Positions 26,556 to 38,334 of a stretch of 64,000 nucleotides of DNA are shown in pieces. This stretch comes from Sphingomonas sp. HITSZ_GF. GTDB lineage: Bacteria > Pseudomonadota > Alphaproteobacteria > Sphingomonadales > Sphingomonadaceae. Position numbers and translations under genes: made by a program. The notes beneath the pieces were generated by a model. It did no database searches and was not told the origin of the DNA. It worked only from the letters and a program-made list of their open reading frames with translations. Within the stretch, counting starts at the first letter, position 1. Each line of letters begins with the position of its first letter. The stretch lies in the NCBI RefSeq assembly GCF_029543155.1, contig NZ_JARQXA010000007.1, positions 62,001 through 126,000 of the forward strand. Reading direction: 5' to 3'.

Positions 26556-26978
26556 ATGGGCCGTAAGATCGATCTCGAAGCGCTTTGCCACGAAAAGGGG
26601 CTGCGCATTACCGAACAGCGCAAGGTGATTGCGCGCGTCCTTTCCGATGCGGAGGATCATCCCGACGTCGAGAAAGTCTATGAGCGCGCCTCGGCGATCG
26701 ATCCGGGCATCTCGATCGCCACCGTCTATCGCACCGTCCGCCTGTTTGAAGAGGCCGGTATCCTCGATCGCCATGATTTCGGCGACGGCCGCGCCCGCTA
26801 CGAACCGGCACCCGAGGCGCATCACGATCACCTGATCAACGTCGAGACCGGCGAAGTGATCGAGTTCGTCGATCCCGAGCTCGAGCTGCTGCAGAAGCAG
26901 ATTGCCGAGCGGCTGGGCTTTCGTCTGGTCGATCACCGGATGGAGCTCTACGGGGTCACGCTCGACCGCAAGGGCTGA
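26556..26978 (+). CDS. fur: Fur-family metalloregulator (Fur/Mur)
   Basis: A 140-residue metal-dependent repressor with a winged helix (1-85) and a dimerisation domain containing H89, H90, D91 and H92 (HHDHLI). The CXXC zinc motif of enterobacterial Fur is absent (only C11), which matches alphaproteobacterial Fur/Mur proteins that respond to manganese or iron. It precedes plsC by one base and miaB follows, a gene order kept in many alphaproteobacteria. Confidence 0.94.
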   Translation: MGRKIDLEALCHEKGLRITEQRKVIARVLSDAEDHPDVEKVYERASAIDPGISIATVYRTVRLFEEAGILDRHDFGDGRARYEPAPEAHHDHLINVETGEVIEFVDPELELLQKQIAERLGFRLVDHRMELYGVTLDRKG

Positions 26979-26979
26979 G

Positions 26980-27861
26980 GTGGCGCCTGCCGGAGAGAGC
27001 CGGGCCGAGCGCGCCGCGCGCCGCCGCGAAGAGGCGATCCAGGGTCTCGATACGCCGCTGAGCCTGGGCGACCAGTGCCGGCTCTGGTCGCGCGTGGCGA
27101 TGCTGGTGCTGGCGCTGCTGCTGTTCGTGCCGCTCCATTATCTCTTCCGGCTGTTCCGCCTGCCCTCGCCCTGGCCGCGCTATTTCCTGGGCAGCGCCGC
27201 GTGGATCTGCGGCGCGCGGGTCAACCGCATCGGCACGCACCTGAAGCGCGACGTCTTCTACATCTCGAACCATCTCAGCTGGATCGACATCCTAGCGCTG
27301 GGCGGCGCCAGCGGCACCGCCTTCATCGCCAAGGCCGAGATCCAGAGCTCGCCGGTGGTCGGCTGGCTCGCCGGGCTCAACCGCACCGTCTATGTGAAGC
27401 GCGAGAACCGGCTGGGCGTCGCCGAGCAGATCAACGAGCTGCGCGACGCCCTGGCCGAGACCTGGGCGATCACCGTCTTCCCCGAAGGCACCACCACCGA
27501 CGGCAGATCGCTGCTGCCGTTCAAGACGCCGATGCTGCGCGTGCTCGAGCCACCGCCGCCCGGGGTGATGGTCCAGCCGGTGATGCTCCATTACGGCGCC
27601 GCGGCGGACGACATCGCCTGGATCGGCCAGGAGACCGGGCTCAACAACGCGAAGCGCATCCTCAGCCGCAAGGGCAGCTTCCGCCTCGACGTCCATTTCC
27701 TCGAGCCCTTCCACCCGCGCGACTTCCCCGGCCGCAAGGTGATCGCGGCGGAGAGCCGGCGGCGCATCGAGGAGGCGCTGGTCAAGGTGCTGCACGCGCC
27801 GCTTCGCCCGTTCCGGTTCGCGGAAGAGGCGATCGGCTACAAGCCGAAGCCTGCCCCATAA
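26980..27861 (+). CDS. plsC: 1-acyl-sn-glycerol-3-phosphate acyltransferase (PlsC)
   Basis: A 293-residue membrane acyltransferase that makes phosphatidic acid. The catalytic HX4D motif is NHLSWID (H98, D103) and the phosphate-binding FPEGT is at 167-171. A TM helix spans about 40-58. The start is GTG 26980, immediately after the fur stop, with AAGGGCTGAG upstream; the longer frame from 26902 would overlap fur. Coupled transcription with fur is very likely. Confidence 0.92.
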   Translation: MAPAGESRAERAARRREEAIQGLDTPLSLGDQCRLWSRVAMLVLALLLFVPLHYLFRLFRLPSPWPRYFLGSAAWICGARVNRIGTHLKRDVFYISNHLSWIDILALGGASGTAFIAKAEIQSSPVVGWLAGLNRTVYVKRENRLGVAEQINELRDALAETWAITVFPEGTTTDGRSLLPFKTPMLRVLEPPPPGVMVQPVMLHYGAAADDIAWIGQETGLNNAKRILSRKGSFRLDVHFLEPFHPRDFPGRKVIAAESRRRIEEALVKVLHAPLRPFRFAEEAIGYKPKPAP

Positions 27862-27943
27862 CCGTCATCCCGGCGAAAGCCGGGATCTCAGACGATGGCG
27901 GGAAGAGCGCCGTCCGAGACCCCGGCTTTCGCCGGGGTGACGG
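27862..27943. repeat. Paired-hairpin repeat, family C copy 1 (82 nt)
   Basis: CCGTCATCCCGGCGAAAGCC at the left is mirrored at the right, with a variable centre. The unit is exactly 82 nt, as are copies at 45928-46009 and 55707-55788. It lies between plsC and miaB. Confidence 0.85.
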
Positions 27944-27965
27944 CTAGTGTAAGGGGCCGCCGATC

Positions 27966-29312
27966 ATGACCACGCCCCAGAATCCCAAGGCCACTCCCAA
28001 GACCTTCCACGTCAAGTCGTTCGGCTGCCAGATGAACGTCTATGACGGCGAGCGCATGGCCGAGCTGATGGCCGCGCAGGGCATGACCGCCGCGGCCGAG
28101 GGCGAGGCCGCCGATCTCGTCGTGCTCAACACCTGCCACATCCGCGAAAAGGCCACCGAGAAGGTCTATTCGGACATCGGCCGCCTGCGGAAGGGCGCGC
28201 GCGAACTGGGCCGCGCCGAGCCGATGATCGCCGTCGCCGGCTGCGTCGCGCAGGCCGAGGGCGAGGAGATCGTCCGCCGCGCCAAGGTCGATGTCGTGGT
28301 CGGCCCGCAGGCCTATCACAACCTGCCCGATCTCGTGGCCAAGGCCGCCAGCGGCCAGTCGAGCCTCGACACCGACATGCCGGCGCTCAGCAAGTTCGGC
28401 GCGCTGCCCAAGCGCCGCAAGGTGAGCCCCACCGCCTTCCTCACCGTGCAGGAAGGCTGCGACAAGTTCTGCACCTATTGCGTGGTGCCCTATACCCGCG
28501 GCGCCGAGATCAGCCGGCCCTTCGCCGAGCTGGTCGACGAGGCCAGGGCGCTGGTCGACGCCGGCGCGCGCGAGATCACCCTGCTCGGGCAGAACGTCAA
28601 CGCCTGGGACGACGAGGCGGGCACCGGGCTGCACGGGCTGATCCACGCGCTCGACCGGATCGAGGGGCTGCACCGCATCCGCTACACCACCAGTCATCCC
28701 AACGACATGCGCGAAGGCCTGATTCGCGCGCATGCCGAGGTCGAGAAGTTGATGCCCTTCCTCCACCTCCCCGTGCAGGCGGGCAGCGACCGCATCCTCA
28801 AGGCGATGAACCGCAGCCATACGCGGGACAGCTATCTCAAGATCCTCGATCGCGTCCGCGCCGCCCGGCCCGACATCGCGCTGTCGGGCGACTTCATCGT
28901 CGGCTTCCCCGGCGAGAGCGATGCCGAGTTCGAGGAGACTTTGAGCCTGGTCGACGCGGTCGGCTACGCGCAGTGCTTCAGCTTCAAGTACAGCCCGCGC
29001 CCCGGCACCCCGGCGGCGGAGATGCCCGACCAGTTCGTGCCGATGGCGGTGATGGACGAGCGCCTCCAGCGCCTCCAGGCCGCGCTCAACCGCGACCAGC
29101 TTGCCTTCAACCAGGCGACCGTCGGCAGGACCTGCACGGTGCTGATCGAGCGCCAGGGCAAGCTGCCCGGCCAGATGCTCGGCAAGTCGCCCTGGCTCCA
29201 GTCGGTCTATCTGACCACCGATGCGCAGATCGGCGACATGGTCGAGGTCGAGATCACCAGCGGCTTCGGCAATTCGCTGACCGGCGTGGAGAAGGTGCGC
29301 GCGGCAGCCTGA
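27966..29312 (+). CDS. miaB: tRNA-2-methylthio-N6-dimethylallyladenosine synthase MiaB
   Basis: A 448-residue radical-SAM methylthiotransferase that modifies A37 of tRNAs. The auxiliary cluster cysteines are C21, C57 and C93, and the radical-SAM cluster is bound by C165, C169 and C172 (CDKFCTYC). A TRAM domain closes the protein. It is a client of the NfuA/SUF route. The phoH-ybeY-corC genes that often follow it directly are 3.9 kb further on. Confidence 0.97.
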   Translation: MTTPQNPKATPKTFHVKSFGCQMNVYDGERMAELMAAQGMTAAAEGEAADLVVLNTCHIREKATEKVYSDIGRLRKGARELGRAEPMIAVAGCVAQAEGEEIVRRAKVDVVVGPQAYHNLPDLVAKAASGQSSLDTDMPALSKFGALPKRRKVSPTAFLTVQEGCDKFCTYCVVPYTRGAEISRPFAELVDEARALVDAGAREITLLGQNVNAWDDEAGTGLHGLIHALDRIEGLHRIRYTTSHPNDMREGLIRAHAEVEKLMPFLHLPVQAGSDRILKAMNRSHTRDSYLKILDRVRAARPDIALSGDFIVGFPGESDAEFEETLSLVDAVGYAQCFSFKYSPRPGTPAAEMPDQFVPMAVMDERLQRLQAALNRDQLAFNQATVGRTCTVLIERQGKLPGQMLGKSPWLQSVYLTTDAQIGDMVEVEITSGFGNSLTGVEKVRAAA

Positions 29313-29348
29313 GGCGGCCACTCGGAACTCCCTACCCAACAGAAACCT

Positions 29349-29436
29349 CGTCACCCCGGGGCGGCGAGTACAGGATTTGAAGTTAGGGTTCAGCGCGTGC
29401 GGCACCGTGGACCCCGGCACAAGGCCGGGGTGACGG
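29349..29436. repeat. Decayed family B repeat
   Basis: The right arm is intact (GTGGACCCCGGCACAAGGCC then GGGGTGACGG). The left arm keeps only CGTCACCCCGG before diverging. It lies between the convergent miaB and SDR genes. Confidence 0.65.
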
Positions 29437-29452
29437 CTGTTAGCCCCTTCGT

Positions 29453-30196
29453 CTACCGCGCCAGATAGCCGCCATCGACCGGATAATAGGTCCCGGTCAT
29501 GAAGCTCGCCTTGTCGGAAAGCAGGAAGCTCGTCAGCGCCGCGACTTCCTCGGGCGTGCCGAGCCGGTTCAACAGATGCTTGCTCGCCAGCCCCGCAATC
29601 GCTTCCTCGGTCATGTTCGCGGCGATCGCCGGGGTGTGGATGAAGCCGGGGCCAACCGCATTCACCCGCACGCCCTTGTCGGCATAGTCGATCGCGGCAT
29701 TCTTGGTCAGGCCGATCAGTGCGTGCTTGGCGGTGACATAGGTCGCCGAGCCGCCCCAGCCGACCGCGCCGAGGATCGATGCCATGTTGACGATCGATCC
29801 GCCGCCCGCCGCGATGATCGCCGGGATCTGGTATTTCAGGCAGTAGAAGACGCTGTTGAGATCGACGTCGATCACCCGGTGCCAGTCCTCCAGCGTGATG
29901 TCGGCCACCGGCGCCGAGGGGCCGCCGATCCCGGCATTGTTGACGGCAAGGTGCAGCGCGCCGAACTCGGCCACCGCGAAATCGACCATCGCGCGCACCG
30001 CCTCGGGATCGGCGACGTCGAGCTGGAACGACCGCGCCTGCGTGCCCAGGCTCTCGGCGAAGGCCTTGGCGTGCGCGCCGTCGAAATCGGCAACGACGAC
30101 CTTCGCGCCGCGCGTCGCAAGCTCCTGCGCCACCGCTGCACCGATGCCCGATGCCGCGCCGGTCACGATCGCGACCTTGCCTTCAAAATCCTGCAT
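29453..30196 (-). CDS. Short-chain dehydrogenase/reductase
   Basis: A 247-residue classical SDR. The cofactor motif TGAASGIG is near the N-terminus, NNAG follows, and the active site has the catalytic Ser in NMASILG with YVTAK. The acidic residue after the second strand (VVVADFDG) suggests NAD rather than NADP. The ATG at 30196 has AAGG eight bases upstream; 30205 is an alternative. It lies downstream of the PAP2 gene on the same strand. Substrate unknown. Confidence 0.9.
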   Translation of the reverse strand: MQDFEGKVAIVTGAASGIGAAVAQELATRGAKVVVADFDGAHAKAFAESLGTQARSFQLDVADPEAVRAMVDFAVAEFGALHLAVNNAGIGGPSAPVADITLEDWHRVIDVDLNSVFYCLKYQIPAIIAAGGGSIVNMASILGAVGWGGSATYVTAKHALIGLTKNAAIDYADKGVRVNAVGPGFIHTPAIAANMTEEAIAGLASKHLLNRLGTPEEVAALTSFLLSDKASFMTGTYYPVDGGYLAR

Positions 30197-30297
30197 TATC
30201 TTCATCCTTGGTTTGCTCCCCTGCGCGTTCGAAAACGCACGAGCGACCGGCAAAGCCCAGGATCAACCGGGAAACACAGGGTTTCCGATGGGGACGT

Positions 30298-31227
30298 TCA
30301 ATCGAAGGCCGGGCGGGGCAGCGGCGCGATTGAAAGCCTGCCCGCCCACAGGCGCGGCAGCCGTAGATGGAGCAGGCCGATGACCGTCAGCGCCAGGGCG
30401 ATGCCGCCGATCACGTCGATCAGATAATGCGTGCCCTGCACCGGCGTCACCGCCAGCATCGCCAGGTTGAGCGCCAGGCACGGCCAGCGCAGCCAGCGCA
30501 GCGGCCAGGCCGCCCAGATGAACAATATCGCCGCGACGGCATGGAAACTGGGAAAGGTGATCAGGCCCGAGAGCAGGGCCAGGTCGATCACCTGCAGCGT
30601 CCCCGCGCGCAGCTGCGCGATCGCCGCGATATGGCTGATGCCGTTGGCCGGCAGATAGGGATAGCCGTTGCCGAGATGATAGGTGAGCGCCGCCCGCGCC
30701 GGCCAGAAATAGAAGATCGTGACCGAGACCGCGAGCGCGAGCCCGAAGGCGGCGATGAAGCCCCGCGCCCGATCGGCGCGTCCGCTCAGCGTCAGCCCGG
30801 CGAGCACCGCCACCGGAGTCACGAAGATGCTCAGATAGATATATTCGCTGGTCCGGGCGAGCAGCGGCCGCGCCGCGAAGAAACGATAGGCCGCCACCCA
30901 GTCGAAGCCGATCGCATGATCCATCGCCGCCAGCGCGGCATCGGTCTCGCCGGTGGTGAAACGGGCGACCCCGTAGCTGGCGAGCGCGCCCATCGTGCTG
31001 ATCAGAGTGAGCAGGCCCCAGCATTCCGCAAGCTCGGCGAGCCGGGCCTCGCGCACGCTGCGCGCACGCGGCCGGGCAAGCGCCCCCGCCACGCCGAGCA
31101 GCACCAGCGCCATTGGCCGGATCGCATGCGACATGTCGATGCTGAGCCCGGCGACCGCGAGCAGCACCGCAAGCGCGATCGCCGCAGCACCCACCCCGGC
31201 CCAGATTGCCCCCCGCGAAACCCCCAC
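30298..31227 (-). CDS. PAP2-superfamily membrane protein (Aur1/inositol-phosphorylceramide-synthase-like)
   Basis: A 309-residue polytopic membrane protein with about seven hydrophobic helices. Two catalytic PAP2 motifs are visible: SFHAV (His nucleophile assistance) and GTHYLIDVIGG near the end, the arrangement of the PAP2_3/Aur1 branch. Such enzymes dephosphorylate lipid phosphates or transfer phospho-headgroups to lipids. In a sphingolipid-containing bacterium a role in sphingolipid headgroup transfer is conceivable but not shown. Confidence 0.8.
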   Translation of the reverse strand: MGVSRGAIWAGVGAAAIALAVLLAVAGLSIDMSHAIRPMALVLLGVAGALARPRARSVREARLAELAECWGLLTLISTMGALASYGVARFTTGETDAALAAMDHAIGFDWVAAYRFFAARPLLARTSEYIYLSIFVTPVAVLAGLTLSGRADRARGFIAAFGLALAVSVTIFYFWPARAALTYHLGNGYPYLPANGISHIAAIAQLRAGTLQVIDLALLSGLITFPSFHAVAAILFIWAAWPLRWLRWPCLALNLAMLAVTPVQGTHYLIDVIGGIALALTVIGLLHLRLPRLWAGRLSIAPLPRPAFD

Positions 31228-31360
31228 GACGTCCCCTCAAACTCGCGTGGCCAGTAACTTGCACTGAAATCTTAATAAAATGCCGCCGGCGGGGCGCCGC
31301 TTCCCCCTTGCCGGGGGCAGCAAGGAAACGATATAGTCTCCTTGTATCAGGAGGGATGCC

Positions 31361-31921
31361 ATGTCGAAGCCGGTCTGGATGTTTACCGCCACTGCGCTGC
31401 TGCTGTCGGGCTGCGGCGGCGCTCCGGCGGGCGGCGGCAATGCCGCGGCACCCGAAGCGACCCCTGCGGCAAGCACCGCTGCCGCCGCCTCGGACTTCGA
31501 CGCGACCAATGCCTGCGCCATCCTCCCCGCCGACAAGGTCACCGCGGTCACCGGGCTGAAGGTCGACAGCGCGAACCTGGGCACCGTCGTCGAGCCCGGC
31601 GAAGGCACTGCCGGCTTCTCCACCTGCAACTACAGCTTCGCCGGCGGTGGCACGCTCGCTTTCTTCGCGCGCCAGTCGCCCGTCGACGACAACACGCCCG
31701 AGGCGATCGCGCGCACCAGGAAGGAGCTCACCGACAATATGGGCGCGACGATCGTCGACGTGCCCGGCCTGGGCACAGCCGCCTTCTCGGCCGAGCAGAT
31801 GCACCAGCTTCACGTCTTCTTCGCGGGCAATCGCTACATCTATTTCATGTCTCCCGCCCCGCCCGCCGGCAAGCCGATCGGCGAGGCCGAGCTGGCGCTG
31901 GCCAAGGCGGTCATCGGCTGA
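31361..31921 (+). CDS. Predicted lipoprotein of unknown function
   Basis: A 186-residue product with a lipoprotein signal ending LLLSGC, so it should be lipidated at C18 and exported. An Ala/Gly/Pro-rich linker (19-45) precedes a compact domain with C52 and C89. No family was recognised beyond a general resemblance to sensor-like or DUF3558-type lipoproteins. AGGAGGG lies before the ATG. It is divergent from the PAP2 gene. Confidence 0.75.
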   Translation: MSKPVWMFTATALLLSGCGGAPAGGGNAAAPEATPAASTAAAASDFDATNACAILPADKVTAVTGLKVDSANLGTVVEPGEGTAGFSTCNYSFAGGGTLAFFARQSPVDDNTPEAIARTRKELTDNMGATIVDVPGLGTAAFSAEQMHQLHVFFAGNRYIYFMSPAPPAGKPIGEAELALAKAVIG

Positions 31922-32084
31922 GCATCGACGCCAAGGCGACTCCCCGGTCGCCGTTCACGGCCATCGTTCCATCCTGTTAACGATCCCCGGCAAGTCGCGG
32001 GTAAGTTTCGGAAACCTAGCCCTCTTGTTCCAGCACCCGGCCGTCCGGCCCGGGGGACAATGAGAACAAGGGGTCCGCGCCCAT

Positions 32085-32948
32085 ATGCGTTTCTATCTAG
32101 CGACACGCTTCCTATTCCCGCGCCATTTCCACCTGCGCATCTTCGCCATCTGCTTCGCCGCCGTGCACCTTCCGCTGATCAGCTTCGTCGCCAGCCAGGC
32201 GGCGATGGGCGAATGGCAATGGCAGGTGTTCGTGCCGCTGCTGCTCGCCACCCTGACCGGGACCGGCGGCGCGATCGTCGCGCTTGGCGCCTTGCTCGCG
32301 CCGATCCGCCAAGCTTCGGAAATGCTGCGCCAGGTGCAGCACGGCAAGGCAATCACGGAAATCCCGGCCGGCGGCCGCGACCTTGCCGGCGAGCTGCTCG
32401 ACAGCGTTGGCCTTGCCGCGCTCGCCACCAACACCCGGATCAGCCAGCTGCGCGACGCCGCCGAGCGCGACGTGCTGACCGGCCTGCGCAACCGGCGCGG
32501 CTTTCTCGACGCCGCTGCGCATCTGCGTTCCGGCACCCGTGCCACGCTCGCGCTGGTCGACATCGATTTCTTCAAGCGGATCAATGACATCTTCGGCCAT
32601 GATGAAGGCGATCTCGTGCTCCAGGAATTCAGCCACCGCCTCACCGAAACAATGCGCCGCTCGGATCTGATCGCGCGCTGGGGCGGCGAGGAGTTCGCCA
32701 TCCTGATCCCCGGCATGGGCCCGCGCGAGGCGCAGGCGATGATGGAGCGGCTGCGCACTGCGCTCCACGCCGATCCGATCGGCCCCAATCCCGAGGAGCC
32801 GGTCACTTTCTCCTGCGGCCTCGCCTTCCTGCGCGGCCCCGATCAGATCGCGGTGGCGATGCAGCGCGCGGACAAGGCGCTCTATGCCGCCAAGCATGGC
32901 GGACGCGACCGGATCGCGCTCGACGCGGAGCTGGCGCAGATGGCCTGA
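32085..32948 (+). CDS. Membrane diguanylate cyclase (GGDEF)
   Basis: A 287-residue protein with two predicted TM helices (about 18-37 and 49-72) and a GGDEF domain (about 128-280). The active-site motif is GGEEF at 200-204 and an intact inhibitory site RRSD is at 191-194, five residues upstream, so c-di-GMP synthesis with product feedback is expected. There is no obvious periplasmic sensor domain. A terminator follows. Confidence 0.92.
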   Translation: MRFYLATRFLFPRHFHLRIFAICFAAVHLPLISFVASQAAMGEWQWQVFVPLLLATLTGTGGAIVALGALLAPIRQASEMLRQVQHGKAITEIPAGGRDLAGELLDSVGLAALATNTRISQLRDAAERDVLTGLRNRRGFLDAAAHLRSGTRATLALVDIDFFKRINDIFGHDEGDLVLQEFSHRLTETMRRSDLIARWGGEEFAILIPGMGPREAQAMMERLRTALHADPIGPNPEEPVTFSCGLAFLRGPDQIAVAMQRADKALYAAKHGGRDRIALDAELAQMA

Positions 32949-32976
32949 ACCGGCTGCCAGCGTTGCATGTGCGACA

Positions 32977-33012
32977 CGGCGGGGCGTCGATGCGCCCCGC
33001 CGCCGCTTTTCC
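32977..33012 (+). terminator. Rho-independent terminator after the diguanylate cyclase
   Basis: CGGCGGGGCG and the complementary GCGCCCCGCCG form a long GC stem with a short loop, followed by CTTTT. Confidence 0.75.
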
Positions 33013-33179
33013 CCTGTCAATGTTGGAAATCCTCTGCCAATCTCCCCATATCGCATGCGTCAGGGAACCGCCCGCACAGCCTTCGGTTTCGCCTTTTCAG
33101 GCCGGCGGCGCAGCGTCATCAAAAGTGAAAGAATTTGGGCCAAGTGCCTTCACTTAAGCCTCTCGCGCAAAGGAGCAGC

Positions 33180-34181
33180 ATGAGCCGCAAGCCTGTCCCC
33201 GCCCAGTCCGGTGAACGCAGCCGCGCCGAGGTGAATTTCGACAAGCCCCAGCTCCTGCCCCAGCTTTTCGGCGAGTTCGACAGCAACATATTGGCGCTGG
33301 AGGAGCGGCTGGGCGTCTATATCCATGCCCGCGGCCAGCGCGTGCAGATCGAAGGGTCGGCCGAAGCCGTCGCCCATGCGCGCGAAGTGCTGCAGGAACT
33401 CCACGCCCGCGTCATCCGCGGCGAGGAAGTCGATACCGGGCTGATCGACGCAGTGATCGCGATGTCGAGCGAGCCGATGCTCACCGGCATCGTCAAGGCG
33501 GACAACGGCAATGCCCCGCCCCAGATCATGATCCGCACGCGCAAGAAGACGATCGTGCCGCGCTCGGTCGCGCAGACCCAATATATGCGCGCGCTCGTCT
33601 CGAACGACATGATCTTCGCGCTCGGGCCGGCGGGCACCGGCAAGACCTATCTCGCGGTCGCCCAGGCAGTGGCGCAGCTGATCACCGGCAGCGTCCAGCG
33701 ACTGATCCTGTCGCGCCCCGCGGTCGAGGCCGGCGAGCGGCTCGGCTTCCTGCCCGGCGACATGAAGGAGAAGGTCGATCCCTATCTCCGCCCGATCTAC
33801 GACGCGCTCTACGACTGCCTGCCCGCCGAGCAGGTCGAGCGCCGTATCGCCTCGGGCGAGATCGAGATCGCGCCGATCGCCTTCATGCGCGGGCGCACGC
33901 TCGCCGATGCCTTCGTCATCCTCGACGAGGCGCAGAACACCACGCCGGCGCAGATGAAGATGTTCCTCACCCGCTTCGGGCAGAACAGCCGGATGGTGAT
34001 CTGCGGCGACCCCAACCAGGTCGATCTGCCCGGCGGCCCGCCCGCCTCGGGCCTCAACGACGCGACTCGGCGGCTCGAGGGTGTCGAAGGCATCGCCTTC
34101 TCGCGCTTCTCGACCGCGGACGTGGTCCGCCACCCGATCGTCGGCCGCATCGTCGAAGCCTATGAGGGGCCGAATGCTTGA
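33180..34181 (+). CDS. PhoH-family ATPase
   Basis: A 333-residue P-loop protein with an N-terminal KH-like part and an ATPase domain. Walker A GPAGTGKT is at 149-156, and the Walker B segment is FVILDEAQN. PhoH proteins work with YbeY in RNA metabolism, probably as RNA helicase or remodelling partner. AAAGGAG precedes the ATG at 33180. Its stop overlaps the ybeY start by 8 nt. Confidence 0.94.
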   Translation: MSRKPVPAQSGERSRAEVNFDKPQLLPQLFGEFDSNILALEERLGVYIHARGQRVQIEGSAEAVAHAREVLQELHARVIRGEEVDTGLIDAVIAMSSEPMLTGIVKADNGNAPPQIMIRTRKKTIVPRSVAQTQYMRALVSNDMIFALGPAGTGKTYLAVAQAVAQLITGSVQRLILSRPAVEAGERLGFLPGDMKEKVDPYLRPIYDALYDCLPAEQVERRIASGEIEIAPIAFMRGRTLADAFVILDEAQNTTPAQMKMFLTRFGQNSRMVICGDPNQVDLPGGPPASGLNDATRRLEGVEGIAFSRFSTADVVRHPIVGRIVEAYEGPNA

Positions 34182-34683
34182 CGTAGCCGCGCTCGTCGAG
34201 AGCCCCTGGCCCGAGAACGACTGGGAAGCCCTCGCCAATCGCGCCGCCGAGATTGCGCTAAAGCAGACGCCCTTCCTCGAATGGCTCGATCACGCCGCGA
34301 CGATCGAAGTCGCGGTGCGCTTCACCTCCGACGACGAGGTCCATGTCCTCAACCGCCAGTACCGTGACAAGGACAAGCCGACCAACGTGCTCTCCTTCCC
34401 GATGATCCAGCCCGATCTGATGGAAGCGGTGACCGAGAACAGCGACGATGGCGAGGTGCTGCTCGGCGACATCGTGCTGGCGCACGGCGTCTGCGCGGCC
34501 GAGGCGGTCGAGCGCCAGGTCTCGGTCGAGGATCATGCCACGCACCTGATTGTCCACGGCCTGCTGCATTTGCTAGGCTATGATCATATCGACGATGCCG
34601 AAGCCGAGGCGATGGAGGAGATGGAACGCTCCGCCCTTGCCAGCCTCGGCCTGCATGACCCCTATCTGATACGCGAGGATTGA
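34174..34683 (+). CDS. ybeY: Endoribonuclease YbeY (16S rRNA maturation, quality control)
   Basis: A 169-residue zinc endoribonuclease. The zinc motif is H128-H132-H138 in HGLLHLLGYDH. The ATG at 34174 overlaps the phoH stop by 8 nt, which is the conserved arrangement. It acts in 16S rRNA 3' end processing and ribosome quality control. Confidence 0.95.
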   Translation: MLDVAALVESPWPENDWEALANRAAEIALKQTPFLEWLDHAATIEVAVRFTSDDEVHVLNRQYRDKDKPTNVLSFPMIQPDLMEAVTENSDDGEVLLGDIVLAHGVCAAEAVERQVSVEDHATHLIVHGLLHLLGYDHIDDAEAEAMEEMERSALASLGLHDPYLIRED

Positions 34684-34692
34684 ACACCGAAC

Positions 34693-35607
<915 letters not shown>

Positions 35608-35688
35608 GGCCAAGTCCACTCCATCCACCCCAAACGTCATCCCGGCGAAAGCCGGGATTTCGTGCGAAGGCCCTACCCAACCCGCCTC

Positions 35689-35776
35689 CGTCATGCTGAA
35701 CTTGTTTCAGCATCCAAGGCGCCGCGAGCGATATCGCCGGAGGCACGTTGGACCCTGAAACAAGTTCAGGGTGACG
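35689..35776. repeat. REP-doublet-like repeat, family A copy 3
   Basis: It has the same ends as the copy at 23399, CGTCATGCTGAACTTGTTTC and GAAACAAGTTCAGGGTGACG. Length is 88 nt. It lies downstream of corC, next to an isolated half of a family C element. Confidence 0.85.
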
Positions 35777-35908
35777 GGCGGTTGTTTCTGCCCGCCCCCG
35801 GGTGCCCAGCAGGCCGGTCTATCCATGCATGACAACGCCGTGTCGTAAAAATCACCCGATCGATCACTGACGGCGATCTAATCCATTTCTTCGATGGTTC
35901 CCGGAGTG

Positions 35909-35924
35909 GCATCCCTTGGGATGC
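35909..35924. promoter_or_regulatory. Inverted repeat in the katG leader
   Basis: GCATCCC and GGGATGC are separated by TT. The unit ends 23 nt before the katG start codon. The loop is too short for a good RNA hairpin, so a protein-binding site is more likely. The binding factor is unknown. Confidence 0.4.
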
Positions 35925-35947
35925 AAATCCAGGAAGGAGCTTGGGAG

Positions 35948-38146
<2,199 letters not shown>

Positions 38147-38153
38147 GTCGAAC

Positions 38154-38293
38154 TCCTCCCCGGAACGGGGAGGGGGACCATCGCGCAGCGATGGTGGAGG
38201 GGGCCCGCTCTCCCCGAACGATAAAGCGGGTGGAGGGCGGCCCCCTCCACCACGCCCTCGCGGGCGCGGCCCCCCTCCCCGTTCCGGGGAGGA
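38154..38293. repeat. Large GC-rich inverted repeat, family E
   Basis: The left end CCTCCCCGGAACGGGGAGG and the right end are reverse complements and each arm folds on itself. It is about 140 nt, the longest such element here, and lies between katG and the PQQ-type dehydrogenase gene. Imperfect repeats inside give a branched fold. Confidence 0.8.
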
Positions 38294-38334
38294 ATTAGTT
38301 GGCTTCCCCCTCCCCACCCCCTATTCCTGCCCCC

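Larger units (their letters stand above)
35608..35947. other. 340-nt gene-free leader before katG, with repeats
   Basis: It holds a single family C half-repeat (35635-35662), a full family A doublet (35689-35776) and, near katG, a small inverted repeat at 35909-35924. No coding sequence is seen in it. The katG promoter should lie between about 35780 and 35900, but no box was identified with confidence. Confidence 0.7.

Noticed and set aside
26556..26978. Fur protein as degenerate because it lacks CXXC
   Set aside because: Absence of the structural zinc cysteines is normal for alphaproteobacterial Fur/Mur; the HHDH metal site is intact.
38154..38293. Large inverted repeat as an insertion sequence end
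   Set aside because: There is no transposase frame and both arms are within 140 nt; it is a folded intergenic repeat.
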